64,000 nucleotides of DNA from an uncultured Rhizobium sp. (GTDB lineage Bacteria > Pseudomonadota > Alphaproteobacteria > Rhizobiales > Rhizobiaceae), in NCBI GenBank assembly GCA_945952045.1, contig CAMFHE010000017.1:1-64000 (forward strand), given 5' to 3'. Shown piece by piece: positions 25,191 through 34,407 of the stretch. Within the stretch, counting starts at the first letter, position 1, and every line of letters begins with the position of its first letter. A model generated the notes under the pieces. The model was not told the origin of the DNA, ran no database searches, and saw only the letters and a program-made list of their open reading frames with translations. The translations under genes and the position numbers were made by a program.

Positions 25191-26369
25191 CTATTTGGTC
25201 ACCAGCTTCGAATCCGGCGCAAAATCGCCCAACACTGCCCGGTCAAGGATGCGGTTCCTCGGTTCGGTGACGCGCAGCCGATAAACGCCGGAAAAGTCCA
25301 GATCGCGCGCAACGAAGATCGACACGACTTCGCCCTGGTGTTTGTTCAATGTCGGCGGAATGTTGATCGACTGCTCGACAGCGATGGCCGCGGCTTGTTG
25401 ACCGGCGCTCGTCGTGTTCTGGGCGTCGACATCGCTGTCCTGCAGGCGGCTGTTCGCATAGCTAGTTGCGTCGCCAACGATCGAAAGCAGCAAGGCGCTT
25501 CCGAAACGCTCCCACCAATGGGTGTCAACATAACCATCGACGCCGGCGCGGCCGAGGGCATCCGTCGCGGGTGACGCCAGGGTAACGATCACGCCTTTCG
25601 GTGTCTTCGCCCTGTTCCACAGAACAAACAATCGTTTTTGCCCCCGCTGCAGGCCACCCCGATATTCGCCAACGACTTGAGTGCCTTTTTCCATCAAGAC
25701 GACCCTGCCATTGTCGGAGAGAACGTCGCGATTGATCACGCAGCTCGTGAAGCCGGGCTGATCCGAAGCCAGCGCCGTCTCCAGCACGCAAGGGATGGAC
25801 GTTCCCATCGCCACGATGAAATCCCGATTGCCGAGTGTTCCAGCACGCGAGCCTTCAAGACGCGTAGGCCGAAGGAGGCCATCGAACTTTTGCTGATCGC
25901 CGTTCGACTGGTTCTGGCTCATCATGCTGCTGTCCATAGGGACGAAGTTGCTGTCGGTCGGTACTGTCTGATCATTTGCATCCCGACGCGACGAGGTATT
26001 CTTCTGACTTCCGCTATAGGCCATGACAGGGGCCCGCCGCGCAGAATCAAGCAGTTCGTCCTTCTCCTCAGCAACAGGCTCGACAACCGGCGTAGGCAGC
26101 TTCACGTCCGGGACGGCCTGAACTGGCTCGACCTTCTCCTTGGCGGGCTCGAAGGAATTAGTCTGCCGAATGACGACCCTCTCCGGCTGCGTCCGATCGT
26201 CCTTGCTCTTGTTTCCCGAGGTCGACCAGATCGCGAAACCGACGAAGGCCACAACGGCGAGCGCCACGGCGCCACGCTTAAGAACGGGATTGCTGTCTAT
26301 GCGCCTGGCGGTGACCGTCTCGGCGCGTTCGCCGGGGATGCGGGTTTCCTCTTCCTGTACCATCGTCAT
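25191..26369 (-). CDS. virB10: Type IV secretion core protein VirB10
   Basis: A 392-residue inner-membrane protein that spans the periplasm and forms the outer-membrane pore. A single membrane helix (GAVALAVVAFVGFAIW) near residue 35 is followed by a Pro/Glu-rich flexible region and the conserved C-terminal beta-barrel domain (IPCVLETALASDQPGFTSCVINRDV ... LMEKGTQVVGEYRGG ... GVDGYVDTHWWERFGSALLLS). The latter segment contains the antenna helices. It lies 8 bases from virB9. Confidence 0.95.
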   Translation of the reverse strand: MTMVQEEETRIPGERAETVTARRIDSNPVLKRGAVALAVVAFVGFAIWSTSGNKSKDDRTQPERVVIRQTNSFEPAKEKVEPVQAVPDVKLPTPVVEPVAEEKDELLDSARRAPVMAYSGSQKNTSSRRDANDQTVPTDSNFVPMDSSMMSQNQSNGDQQKFDGLLRPTRLEGSRAGTLGNRDFIVAMGTSIPCVLETALASDQPGFTSCVINRDVLSDNGRVVLMEKGTQVVGEYRGGLQRGQKRLFVLWNRAKTPKGVIVTLASPATDALGRAGVDGYVDTHWWERFGSALLLSIVGDATSYANSRLQDSDVDAQNTTSAGQQAAAIAVEQSINIPPTLNKHQGEVVSIFVARDLDFSGVYRLRVTEPRNRILDRAVLGDFAPDSKLVTK

Positions 26370-26377
26370 CCCCTCCC

Positions 26378-27232
26378 CTATTGCGCCGCTGGATCGGATT
26401 TCACGATGCGCTCGACCGAGGGCGACGTCGTGTTGGTGTCGGGATTAATCCCGACGCGATCATAGGCCTCGTTGAAGACGCAGAGGACGTCCTTGCCGCG
26501 GCGCAAGATGAACTTGCGGCTGATCGAATGGACCATCACGAGATTGCCGTCGACCGATTTGGGTACCAGGCTCTCCGAGCCATCCGAGTTTTCGATATAG
26601 ATCGCCGGCATCTCCTGATTACTGACGAACGCAAAGGTCGTGATCTTGCCATTGTCGTAGACGCTCTGCGGTTCGAGTGACTGAGACCCCTGTGCGGAAT
26701 AACGCCAATTGCGTGGACCATAGGCTTCATGGAGCGCCAGCACGTTGTCGGCCTCCTTCGCCTGGGCGGCGAGCGCGCGTGCCGCCGCTTGCTGGCGACG
26801 TGCCTCCGCCTCATCACCGGGATATCGAAACTTGACATAGAAATACGTGTTCTGGCCGACCTCGACGGTTCCGTCGCGCACGGTCAGCTCCATCTGATAG
26901 CTGCGGGTGGACCCGTCGCGCCGGGACGTCACGATAGAGATGTTGGTAACCGGCTGCTTTTCGCGCGGTTTCAGGAACAGGATGTTCCCGGCCGGTGCCA
27001 CTTCCCAGGCGACGCTGTTGCCGAGCGCGACATGGGCGATCTCCTCGTCCGCGGCGAACTCGACCTGCACGGAAGAACGCAGCGAGCCGACAACCTTGGT
27101 GATGTTGTAGGGCTGATAATTCACAAAGCGGACACGGCTATCCTGCGAAGCGCCGCGCGGGATCTCCAAAGCATGGGCGATCGAGGCGGCTCCGGTGAAT
27201 AGGGCCGCGAGCAGGAATGTCTTTTGTATCAA
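26378..27232 (-). CDS. virB9: Type IV secretion core protein VirB9
   Basis: A 284-residue periplasmic core-complex protein. The signal peptide is LIQKTFLLAALFTGAASIAHA, so the start is taken as a TTG whose last three bases overlap the virB8 stop (TTGA). An upstream frame extension would lie wholly inside virB8. Typical features are VRFVNYQPYNITKVVGSLRSSVQVEF near the N-terminus, NTYFYVKFRYP in the middle, and the C-terminal beta domain NWRYSAQGSQSLEPQSVYDNGKITTFAF. It interacts with VirB7 and VirB10. Confidence 0.92.
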   Translation of the reverse strand: MIQKTFLLAALFTGAASIAHALEIPRGASQDSRVRFVNYQPYNITKVVGSLRSSVQVEFAADEEIAHVALGNSVAWEVAPAGNILFLKPREKQPVTNISIVTSRRDGSTRSYQMELTVRDGTVEVGQNTYFYVKFRYPGDEAEARRQQAAARALAAQAKEADNVLALHEAYGPRNWRYSAQGSQSLEPQSVYDNGKITTFAFVSNQEMPAIYIENSDGSESLVPKSVDGNLVMVHSISRKFILRRGKDVLCVFNEAYDRVGINPDTNTTSPSVERIVKSDPAAQ

Positions 27233-27900
27233 TTGATCGCCTCCGGATCGGCGCGGTACTCGCTGACCGCAAAGCCGAGGGGGTTTACAAGCCGGTCCGT
27301 CGAGGACATGGGCGCGTTGGCATAGGAGTAGGTCAGGGTCGCGACCCAATGGGTCGTGCGGACTTCATCGCCGCGCGTGACGGTGCGCATGTAGCGGACC
27401 GAGACCACGTTCTGGTTGATCAGCGAGATCGACGCGATGTTGATCCTCGCCGTCGCGGAACGGCCGTAGGTGACCTGCGGCGACTCTGGATTGCTTCCTC
27501 GATAGACGGCGGCGAACCGATCCTGCTCGGCCTGCGTCGACAGGAGCGCGATCGTCCGGAAATTCTCCTGCGCCTCGCTCCAGACATATCCTTCGCGGGC
27601 ACGGACATATTTCGCTGCAAAATACTTGGTCACCGCCTCGTCGTAGGTGCCCGCCGTCGACGTCAGCGCGGAGACCACATCAACGATGCCAGTCGAATTG
27701 TCGACACGGACGACGAACGGTTCCACAGTCTTGAGGGGCGTCAACCCGGCCACCGCGAACACGGAAACGGCGGCGACGAGGCCGGCGGCGATCGCGATCG
27801 ACCAGGCGATACGGTTCGACCGCTCGATCTGGATCATCCGATCCTGGTCGAAACGACGCGCCTTCTCGAAATACGTCTTCAAATTTTCTGTTTCGACCAT
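27229..27900 (-). CDS. virB8: Type IV secretion protein VirB8
   Basis: A 223-residue bitopic inner-membrane assembly factor. It has a short cytoplasmic N-terminus (MVETENLKTYFEKARRFDQDR), one membrane helix (IAWSIAIAAGLVAAVSVFAVAGL) and a periplasmic NTF2-like domain. The conserved block VVRVDNSTGIVDVV and C-terminal TTHWVATLTYSYANAPMSSTDRLVNPLGFAVSEY are characteristic. The start is 4 bases after the virB7-like stop; upstream in-frame starts overlap that gene. Confidence 0.93.
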   Translation of the reverse strand: MVETENLKTYFEKARRFDQDRMIQIERSNRIAWSIAIAAGLVAAVSVFAVAGLTPLKTVEPFVVRVDNSTGIVDVVSALTSTAGTYDEAVTKYFAAKYVRAREGYVWSEAQENFRTIALLSTQAEQDRFAAVYRGSNPESPQVTYGRSATARINIASISLINQNVVSVRYMRTVTRGDEVRTTHWVATLTYSYANAPMSSTDRLVNPLGFAVSEYRADPEAIN

Positions 27901-27904
27901 GTCC

Positions 27905-28210
27905 TCACCCCGCGCAACGGCGATGCGAGCCATCGATATCGAGATGGGCAAAAGCCGCCGGCTCCTGGGCCTGCTCGACATAGGGCGTGGCCGAAGTCGA
28001 TGACCTCGTCTCCGACCGGCTGGATTTCAGGTTTCGTTCCCCTTCCCATTCCCACATCGAGCGATTGAGGGGACGGCGCGAATAGCCGTCACATTTCGGC
28101 AGGGGATAGGTCAGCGATGCGCAGCCGCCGAGGACGGCCGCCATGGCAAGCAGCAGGGAGAACCTGAACAATTGGGGAGCACCCTTTCTTTTTGTTGTCG
28201 GGGACGTCAT
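27905..28210 (-). CDS. virB7: VirB7-like lipoprotein
   Basis: A 101-residue lipoprotein between virB6 and virB8, the expected place of virB7. The lipobox is VLGGCASL, and the mature part begins LTYPLPKCDGYSRRPLNRSMWEWE. It is longer than Agrobacterium VirB7 (55 residues) but of similar size to AvhB7 and pKM101-type relatives with tails. A second Cys (PKCDG) could form the VirB7-VirB9 disulfide known from Agrobacterium. Its ATG overlaps the virB6 stop by four bases (ATGA). Confidence 0.75.
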   Translation of the reverse strand: MTSPTTKRKGAPQLFRFSLLLAMAAVLGGCASLTYPLPKCDGYSRRPLNRSMWEWEGERNLKSSRSETRSSTSATPYVEQAQEPAAFAHLDIDGSHRRCAG

Positions 28211-29142
28211 GTACTCGACCCCCTGGCACCGACCGTTCGTCCAACGAAGCGCGCGGTCTGTGCGATGGCGTGCCCAGTGTTTCTCGTGCCACGGGCAAGC
28301 ATCCCCTCATGTGCGTCGCGGGCGGCGCTGTAGCCATAGGCGAGCGACGCGCCACCGGCGGCGAGCGCCGATGCGATGCCGGGAAGCTGATAGAAGACGT
28401 AGAGGGCCGCTATGCCGATTGCGCAGAGCGCGATCGGACGCATGAGGACATCGCTGTAACCGTCGATCGCCGTAAAGGTGGAGTCGATGCAGGAGATCAG
28501 CAACGATCCCACCGCGACGACGAGGACCTGCAGGATGACGAAGTTCGCGAGCTGCCCGATCCAGGCTTCAGTGAAACGCCGCGTGGACTGGAACATGGCG
28601 AGCGCGATGAAGATGGGGCCGATCGCCAGCACGATGGCAAGCGCGAGCCGCGCATAGAGCGAGACGACATAGCCGATGCCTGCGACGAGGAAGCTCACGG
28701 CGATCACCATCATGCCACCGACGCCGGTGACGATGTCGACGGGCCAGGAGGCGCGAGACCAGATATCGGTCGCCGATGCCTGCCCCTTGTCCAGAAGGCT
28801 GTCGAAGGTGCTGGCGCTCGGCGTGGTGCCGGAATTTAGCGCCTGCGAGACCTCACGTGGCAGGATATCGAAGAAGACATTCGTGACGTAGGTCTGGTAT
28901 TCGCCGGCGTTCTTGACCAGCATGACGATGATGGCGAGCTTGATCGCCCGGAAGACGAATTCAAGGACCGGCTCCGATACCGAACCGCGCAGCACGAGAT
29001 ATCCGTAGAGCACGATATAGAGGGTGACCGCTGCGGTCAGCGGGCCGGTGACCCACGCTGCAATGTTCGACGTTCCATCGGAAACGAACGTCTCCAGCGG
29101 CCTCTTGAACTGTCCATCGATGAACTCGAACACCTGATACAT
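28207..29142 (-). CDS. virB6: Type IV secretion inner-membrane protein VirB6
   Basis: A 311-residue polytopic membrane protein with several hydrophobic helices and a large periplasmic loop. The segment LALAIVLAIGPIFIALAMFQSTRRFTEAWIGQLANFVILQVLVV is the most conserved VirB6/TrbL signature. The start MYQVFEFIDGQ was chosen because upstream in-frame codons overlap the eexN gene. It is coupled to virB7 by a four-base overlap. VirB6 helps substrate pass the inner membrane. Confidence 0.92.
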   Translation of the reverse strand: MYQVFEFIDGQFKRPLETFVSDGTSNIAAWVTGPLTAAVTLYIVLYGYLVLRGSVSEPVLEFVFRAIKLAIIVMLVKNAGEYQTYVTNVFFDILPREVSQALNSGTTPSASTFDSLLDKGQASATDIWSRASWPVDIVTGVGGMMVIAVSFLVAGIGYVVSLYARLALAIVLAIGPIFIALAMFQSTRRFTEAWIGQLANFVILQVLVVAVGSLLISCIDSTFTAIDGYSDVLMRPIALCAIGIAALYVFYQLPGIASALAAGGASLAYGYSAARDAHEGMLARGTRNTGHAIAQTARFVGRTVGARGSST

Positions 29143-29146
29143 GGCA

Positions 29147-29380
29147 TCAATTCCCCAACGCTTTGCGCATCTTCTGGAGGCGTAGCTTGCCGTCTGCCGC
29201 CTCTGCGTTGACGCAATTGGCCGTGTCACGCTGGTCGCCCGGATTGTTGCGGCATTCAGACAGGATGCGGCCGAGTAGCGCTTCGTCCGCCGTCAGCTCA
29301 TCGACCGAATAGGTCCTCTCCTTCTCGCCGGAGCATCCAGCCAGGACGAGGAGCAAGGCCACGATGACAAGCCGCGTCAT
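29147..29380 (-). CDS. eexN: EexN-family entry-exclusion lipoprotein
   Basis: A 77-residue lipoprotein with lipobox LVLAGCSG and the EexN pattern TYSVDELTADEALLGRILSECRNNPGDQRDTANCVNAEAA, including two conserved Cys. EexN-type proteins reduce uptake of related plasmids by the host cell. Its place between virB5 and virB6 matches other virB-type conjugation operons and argues for a conjugative rather than an effector-delivery role. It overlaps virB5 by four bases. Confidence 0.85.
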   Translation of the reverse strand: MTRLVIVALLLVLAGCSGEKERTYSVDELTADEALLGRILSECRNNPGDQRDTANCVNAEAADGKLRLQKMRKALGN

Positions 29381-30075
29381 TGCAGAGCTGCCTTCATGGA
29401 ATCCATGCGCTGGCGCCAGTCCTCGGCCTTGCGCTGCTCATCGACTTGGGCCTGCGCGCGCTGGACCATTTGCAGGCCCTCCATCCGCAAAACGTCGGTC
29501 TGAAGGAACGCCTGCTCTGCCTGGAGGCGCGCCTGCAGGTCAGCAATTTCCTTGGCGTCGCTGGCCGAGGAGATTTTCTCGCGGAGTTCATCAATGCCAT
29601 CGATGCGTTTCGTCGCGGCGTCGTATATCTGCTGGCCGAGGCTCATCTGGCCGGCATTCTGGTTCTGGATCCGCGACAGCTCCTTGGCGTAGAAATCGTC
29701 AGCATCCGTCCGATAGCTGGAATTGCCCTCGAGGAATTTTGACGCGGACTGCCCGAAGACGCCTGCCCCATTTCCTTTGAGCAGGCCCTCGATGGCGGCG
29801 AAATCCGACGGCAGCGCTTTACGAATGGCCGGATCGTTCAGGACGTTGGCGACATCGGCCATATCGGTCAGCTTGTTGAGCGAGCCATAGAGCTGCTGGG
29901 CCTGCTCGATCTGCTGATGAAGCGCGTCGAGCTGGGATTTCAGCTGAGCGATGCTCTCGATGTGCTTGAGGATCGCCGTCTGGTCGATCACGGGAATCCC
30001 TTGCCCCAAGGCCGTGCCGGCCGAGAAGATCATCATCGCAGCCACCGCTGCGCCGTGCAGTCTGTTCGTAGCCAT
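29377..30075 (-). CDS. virB5: Type IV secretion minor pilin VirB5
   Basis: A 232-residue secreted protein thought to sit at the pilus tip. The signal peptide ends at ALGQG (about residue 25). The mature part is almost wholly alpha-helical with long amphipathic segments (IDQTAILKHIESIAQLKSQLDALHQQIEQAQQLY and ELREKISSASDAKEIADLQARLQAEQAFLQ), as in VirB5/TrbJ. It overlaps virB4 by one base. Confidence 0.9.
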   Translation of the reverse strand: MATNRLHGAAVAAMMIFSAGTALGQGIPVIDQTAILKHIESIAQLKSQLDALHQQIEQAQQLYGSLNKLTDMADVANVLNDPAIRKALPSDFAAIEGLLKGNGAGVFGQSASKFLEGNSSYRTDADDFYAKELSRIQNQNAGQMSLGQQIYDAATKRIDGIDELREKISSASDAKEIADLQARLQAEQAFLQTDVLRMEGLQMVQRAQAQVDEQRKAEDWRQRMDSMKAALQ

Positions 30076-32456
30076 CAGCTTGCACTCCTTCGCTGTTGGA
30101 AAATGGGAAGCCAGTCCGCTTGACTGGCACCGACCTCCGCGCGGATCGCATCCGCGAGCTCGACATTGGCGGTTCGTCCGGAGAGGATGGCGAGTTCGTC
30201 GTCAAAGCCGTTCAGGTTCAGCTCGGCGACGACGCTGTTGTGCCCCTGCTTCAGGACGAAGCGGCGGCTTTCAACAGAAAGCTCACGCGCGATCAATTCG
30301 TATTCGCGCTCGGTCAGCTTGAAGCCTTCGACATAATCCGAGTGGCTGCCACGCGAGTTTGGCAGAAAAATCTGCGTCGGGCATTGCTCGATGATCGTGT
30401 GGGCGATCGGTGAATTGATCGCGTCGCGTGGGCTTTGCGTCGCGAACAGCATGAGGCCGTTCTGCTTGCGGATCGTCTTCAGCTTGTTCTGGGCGAGATC
30501 CCGGAACCCCTCGTCTTGCAGAGCCTTCCAGAATTCGTCGATGACGATGATGATCCGCCGGCCGTCGATCAGCTGCTCGACGCGATGGAAGAGATAGGCC
30601 ATCAGGGGCGTGCGGATTTCCTCGTTGTCGAGAAAATCGGTCATGTCGTAACCGACCATCTTTCCGCCAACGCCAAATTCTCCAAAGCCGATGTCCTCGA
30701 TGACGTTGTCGAAGACCCAACCGAGCGGTCCTCCCCTCTCCCAACGGCGCAGCCGTGCGGCGATACCTTCGGGGTTCGTGTTGTCGAGGAAGGTCCGGAG
30801 TGCGCCGATCGTGCGGCGGTCCACCGGCAGGTCGGCAAGGCCATCGATCGCGGCCGCAATGTCGCGCAGCTCGGTAACCGACAGTTCTCGTGTCGCGGAC
30901 CCGACGAGTTTGCCCACCCAGCGTGCCAGGAACACCTTGTTTTCGGGCGTCAGATCGAGGGCCTTGAGGGGAGCGCAGCCGGTGGGCGTTCCGTTCTTGA
31001 GGGGGAGGTAGGCTCCGCCGGCGGCGCGGACGTAGAGATCGGCCCCCCGGTCCTTGTCGAAGAAGACGACATGCGGATCATGCTTCTCGAGTTGCGACAG
31101 CATGAAATTGAGCAGCACCGTCTTGCCGGCCCCTGACGGGCCGCAGATGAAGGTGTTGCCGAGATCGCCGTAATGGAAATTGAAATAGTAGGGCGAGCCG
31201 GACGCGGTCTTCAGAAGCGCGACCGCCGGCCCCCATTCGTTGCCGTCCTTATGTCCGGTCGGATAGGAATGGAATGGCGCGAGCGCTGCGAAATTCCGCG
31301 AGGTGATCGCACCGGACCGGGCTCGAAAGCGAAAATTGCCGGGAAGCTGAGCCCACCATGCCGCTTCAAGCCCAAGATCCTCACGGGCAACAACAGCGCC
31401 GCCGTTGGTCAAGCTCGCGCGTGCCTTGGCCAGATGGTCCGTCAGTTCCTTCACCGATGGCGCGAACACCGCGAGCGAGAGATGATGTTCGCCAAGAACG
31501 AACCGGTTCGACTCCAGTTCGTCCATGGCGCCGTCGAGCTCTTCGATTTGCGATGCGGCCTTGTCGCCGCTGCTCAGCATCTGGTTCTGCTTGCGGCCCA
31601 TAATGGTCCGGGCGTCGGCCTTTGAGACGAAAGAGAAGGATTGCGACATGATCAGCTCGAACGGGCTGGTCAAAACTCCGTCCAACATGCCGGGCCTCGT
31701 GGTGGCTGGGTATTCCTTGAAGCTCAGCATTCCCGCAAAGCGGCTCTCGGCCTCGTGCCGGATCTCGATCGTCTCGCGGCCGACAATGACACGGTCGGAA
31801 TAGATCGCCGAGGCGATGCGACCCTCGGTGAGCGGAACCGGTTCCCATCTTCCGCCGACGAGCTCGTGGAGAACCTCGCTCGGTTCGGAGAACAGCAACC
31901 CGTCATGCTCGTAGAGTGACAAGACCCTCGGCTCGAACCGCTTCAGGCCGGCGGTGATGTCGATGACCTTGTCATGCAATTGCTTCAGCGATTCCTCGTC
32001 CAGTTCTACGCCGGACCGGCGCGCCCTACCGAGGCGTGAAAGCAGCTTTGCCGCCCTTTCCGCGGGATCACGCGGTGGCGACCAGACAACGGAAAGGAAA
32101 AGGTCGTTTCGAAACAGGTCCTCACGAACCATGCGTTCGCGATACTTTTCGTTGATCGTGGCGGAGAATGGTGCGGTGAAGGTGCCATCGGGATAGCTGT
32201 TGTCGCGCCGGCGGATGAGATGCGTCCAGAGCGCAAGCCGCTCGTCGGCAATGTTCCTGTGCAGCGTATTGAGGTCACGGTGCAGGGCATTGAGATCGAG
32301 AACGTCCGCGGTCTCGAACGAGACGCCTTCGAGCGAGATCACCACCATCAGAGCCCGCGACTCCAAGGCGATCGTCACGTCATCGACATGGCGCACATAG
32401 GGAATGAAGGTTTCGGGACCGAGCTCCCTCGATCTGATCGTTGCGACGCTAGGCAA
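30075..32456 (-). CDS. virB4: Type IV secretion ATPase VirB4
   Basis: A 793-residue ATPase, the largest motor of the secretion system, at the inner membrane. Walker A is GPSGAGKTVLLNF near residue 440 and Walker B is IIIVIDEFWKAL near 640, followed by ATQSPRDAINS. The N-terminal CagE/TrbE/VirB domain is complete. The start is a TTG overlapping the last codons of virB3 (8 bases), giving MPSVATIRSRELGPETFIPYVRH, which fits the family N-terminus. Confidence 0.96.
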   Translation of the reverse strand: MPSVATIRSRELGPETFIPYVRHVDDVTIALESRALMVVISLEGVSFETADVLDLNALHRDLNTLHRNIADERLALWTHLIRRRDNSYPDGTFTAPFSATINEKYRERMVREDLFRNDLFLSVVWSPPRDPAERAAKLLSRLGRARRSGVELDEESLKQLHDKVIDITAGLKRFEPRVLSLYEHDGLLFSEPSEVLHELVGGRWEPVPLTEGRIASAIYSDRVIVGRETIEIRHEAESRFAGMLSFKEYPATTRPGMLDGVLTSPFELIMSQSFSFVSKADARTIMGRKQNQMLSSGDKAASQIEELDGAMDELESNRFVLGEHHLSLAVFAPSVKELTDHLAKARASLTNGGAVVAREDLGLEAAWWAQLPGNFRFRARSGAITSRNFAALAPFHSYPTGHKDGNEWGPAVALLKTASGSPYYFNFHYGDLGNTFICGPSGAGKTVLLNFMLSQLEKHDPHVVFFDKDRGADLYVRAAGGAYLPLKNGTPTGCAPLKALDLTPENKVFLARWVGKLVGSATRELSVTELRDIAAAIDGLADLPVDRRTIGALRTFLDNTNPEGIAARLRRWERGGPLGWVFDNVIEDIGFGEFGVGGKMVGYDMTDFLDNEEIRTPLMAYLFHRVEQLIDGRRIIIVIDEFWKALQDEGFRDLAQNKLKTIRKQNGLMLFATQSPRDAINSPIAHTIIEQCPTQIFLPNSRGSHSDYVEGFKLTEREYELIARELSVESRRFVLKQGHNSVVAELNLNGFDDELAILSGRTANVELADAIRAEVGASQADWLPIFQQRRSAS

Positions 32457-32790
32457 AACCGAGATCCCTTTCGTCGAAATGGCGGGAAAGCTTCAACGGC
32501 GAAATCGACGTTCCGCCCCAATGGGACGTGTTCCGCGATCGGCCACGCGTCTCGACCCAGGCGACGACGATGCGGAACATGTTGTGGTCGTGCTTCACGA
32601 GCGCACGGAACAGGAAATGGAACACCACGCCGACGAGGGCGTAGGCGACGGAGCCGGCGGCGAGATAGAAGATCGTCGTCGCCATGACGTTGATCCCCAT
32701 CGCCTCCATCGTCACGCCCGCGAACATCGCTGGCCGGGTGCAAGCGATGAACAGCGTGTCTTCTTCGAGAACCGGACGCGTCGTCGACAT
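32449..32790 (-). CDS. virB3: Type IV secretion protein VirB3
   Basis: A 113-residue inner-membrane protein. The N-terminus LEEDTLFIACTRPAMFAGVTMEAMGINVM and two close membrane helices match VirB3/TrbD. The C-terminal tail (HNMFRIVVAWVETRGRSRNTSHWGG) is the conserved cytoplasmic part. It has a GGGAG ribosome-binding site and starts 4 bases after virB2. Confidence 0.92.
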   Translation of the reverse strand: MSTTRPVLEEDTLFIACTRPAMFAGVTMEAMGINVMATTIFYLAAGSVAYALVGVVFHFLFRALVKHDHNMFRIVVAWVETRGRSRNTSHWGGTSISPLKLSRHFDERDLGFA

Positions 32791-32794
32791 CCGC

Positions 32795-33094
32795 TCAGCT
32801 CCCGATGATGGTGCTGACGAGTTCGGAGGAGCCAGCGATCACGCCGATACCGACGATCCAATAGCCGGCGCGTCTGAGGTCCATGTATCCGAACATCCAG
32901 GCAAGGGCGATCAAGATCACTGCGATGGTGGCGAACAGCCGGAAGATGTTGCCCTGCAAGAGATCGACGACATTCTGCAGGATCGTCTCAATGCCAGCCG
33001 CCTGGGCGAAGGCCGGTTCGGCCAAGGTCGCGATGATCGCGGCCGCCATGGCGGTGGAAGCGGCAACCGAACGGGTACGGGAACCAAGGATCAT
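32795..33094 (-). CDS. virB2: Major pilin VirB2
   Basis: A 99-residue prepilin. The long signal sequence ends at AFAQA, leaving a mature pilin of about 65-70 residues with two hydrophobic helices joined by a short basic loop (GYMDLRRAG), the classical VirB2/TrbC arrangement. The ATG used lies 1 base after the virB1 stop with GGAG upstream; an ATG 15 bases earlier overlaps virB1 and is an alternative. Confidence 0.9.
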   Translation of the reverse strand: MILGSRTRSVAASTAMAAAIIATLAEPAFAQAAGIETILQNVVDLLQGNIFRLFATIAVILIALAWMFGYMDLRRAGYWIVGIGVIAGSSELVSTIIGS

Positions 33095-33095
33095 T

Positions 33096-33770
33096 TCATT
33101 CTGCTCCATGCTTGTTCTGGAAAACGAGGATCGAGGATCGGCGCCGGGCGTTGAAGACGTCCCACGATGGCGCGGTCGAGTCGGTGGAGGTCACCTCGGC
33201 GGAATTCTCAGCGACCACTTCGGCGACGATGTCTGCTGACGGCGGAGCAGCTTCGGCACCCTCGACCTCGGCTGCATTGCCGATCATCAGCGTGGCGATC
33301 GTCGGCTTCAATCTGTCGATGGCACGCCGCACCTGGTCGTCGTAGTTGACCATGGCGCCGACCGACGGATCGTCGCGGCCGTAGAAAGACTGCAGCATTA
33401 CCTGCTCGGCCCGTGCCTCGTCGGCGCCGGCCTTGACGGCGAGACGATAGTAGCCGTCGAGCAGCGTCGCCGTGGCTTTCAGGTTGAGGCACGGATCGAA
33501 CGCGTCGGAAATCGAGAGCTTCATTCTACCCAGGTCGTCCAGGCCGATCCCCCCGAGGCCAAGCTGGATATCCTGGTGGTCGGCCGCGAGCGTCGTGGCG
33601 ATTTCGATCGCCTCTACCTTTGTGGCGGGCTGTTTCTTGAGCGGAAGGCCGCTGTTGATGCGGATGTTAAAGGGCGCGAAACGGCTTTCGAGGCTGACGA
33701 CGCCAGCCAGTGTTTCGGGCGCAACAAAGGGTGCGCAGGTCTGCGCAAGATCAGCAAAGACGATGGGCAT
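33096..33770 (-). CDS. virB1: VirB1 lytic transglycosylase
   Basis: A 224-residue muramidase opening the peptidoglycan for the secretion machine. The catalytic Glu lies in VVSLESRFAPFNIRINSG near residue 28, and the motifs LGLGGIGLDDLGRMKLSISDAFDPCLNLKATATLLDGYY follow the usual VirB1 spacing. An obvious cleavable signal peptide is missing from the chosen start, as in many plasmid VirB1 proteins. The C-terminal 60 residues are acidic and low in complexity. First gene of the virB series after the TrbM-like gene. Confidence 0.9.
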   Translation of the reverse strand: MPIVFADLAQTCAPFVAPETLAGVVSLESRFAPFNIRINSGLPLKKQPATKVEAIEIATTLAADHQDIQLGLGGIGLDDLGRMKLSISDAFDPCLNLKATATLLDGYYRLAVKAGADEARAEQVMLQSFYGRDDPSVGAMVNYDDQVRRAIDRLKPTIATLMIGNAAEVEGAEAAPPSADIVAEVVAENSAEVTSTDSTAPSWDVFNARRRSSILVFQNKHGAE

Positions 33771-33772
33771 GA

Positions 33773-34312
33773 TTAGAACCAGACCCTCTGCTTGCCGACA
33801 CCCTCGATGGTCACATCGATGTAGCGGGGTTTCTCGCGTATGAGCGGGCGGGAGATGGTATAGGCCATGCATTGCTGGCGCCCGTTGTCCCATTGCCAGC
33901 GGCCGGAGGACGCAAAGGCATCCCCTCCCCTCCCCCCGTCACGGTCTCGCCGGCACAGGCTATTGTCGACGACCTGCATCGACGTCGACACGCAGGTCGC
34001 ATCCTGACCGCGCGGGCCATATCCGCCTGTCAGGCGATAGCCCTCGTTGCAGTAGAGGGGCTCGTATCGAGGCCGCGAGCTCTGAAAGCCGACACCGCTG
34101 CAGGTGGGGAAAGACCGGCCTTTGGCGAGCCACCGCCAAAGCTTTTGGATAGGAGGCCGGCATTCGGCAAATTCCGTCGGACCGCCGGGATTGGATAAGC
34201 ACAGGATAACCTGGCAACCCCAATCATCGGCGCGGGCGCTTTGGCCGGAACTGAGATATAGTGAACCGAACCCTAATGCTGCTATAACCGTTCGAAAGAA
34301 AAGGCGTTTCAT
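33773..34312 (-). CDS. TrbM/KikA-like conjugation protein
   Basis: A 179-residue secreted protein. A signal peptide (to SARA, about residue 28) is followed by DWGCQVILCLSNPGGPTEFAECRPPIQKLW, resembling the Cys-rich core of TrbM/KikA proteins from conjugative operons. Seven or eight Cys suggest disulfide bonding in the periplasm. The stop is 2 bases before virB1, so it is the first gene of the virB operon. The function of TrbM is poorly known; it is linked with pilus or stabilising activities. The assignment rests on motif and position. Confidence 0.7.
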   Translation of the reverse strand: MKRLFFRTVIAALGFGSLYLSSGQSARADDWGCQVILCLSNPGGPTEFAECRPPIQKLWRWLAKGRSFPTCSGVGFQSSRPRYEPLYCNEGYRLTGGYGPRGQDATCVSTSMQVVDNSLCRRDRDGGRGGDAFASSGRWQWDNGRQQCMAYTISRPLIREKPRYIDVTIEGVGKQRVWF

Positions 34313-34377
34313 GCCCCCTACCCTCCGATTGAAATTTGGTAGGACGGGAGTGGAAGAATCGTCTCGCCCTAACGTTC

Positions 34378-34402
34378 ATACTATGCAAATAATAGATAGT
34401 TA
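34378..34402. promoter_or_regulatory. AT-rich divergent control region with dyad
   Basis: The 95-base gap between the virB operon and the divergent regulator is AT-rich and holds ACTAT ... ATAGT (34380-34384 and 34396-34400) within it. This is the natural place for the operator of the winged-helix regulator and for the virB promoter. The dyad is short, so the precise site is tentative. Confidence 0.4.
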
Positions 34403-34407
34403 AATCG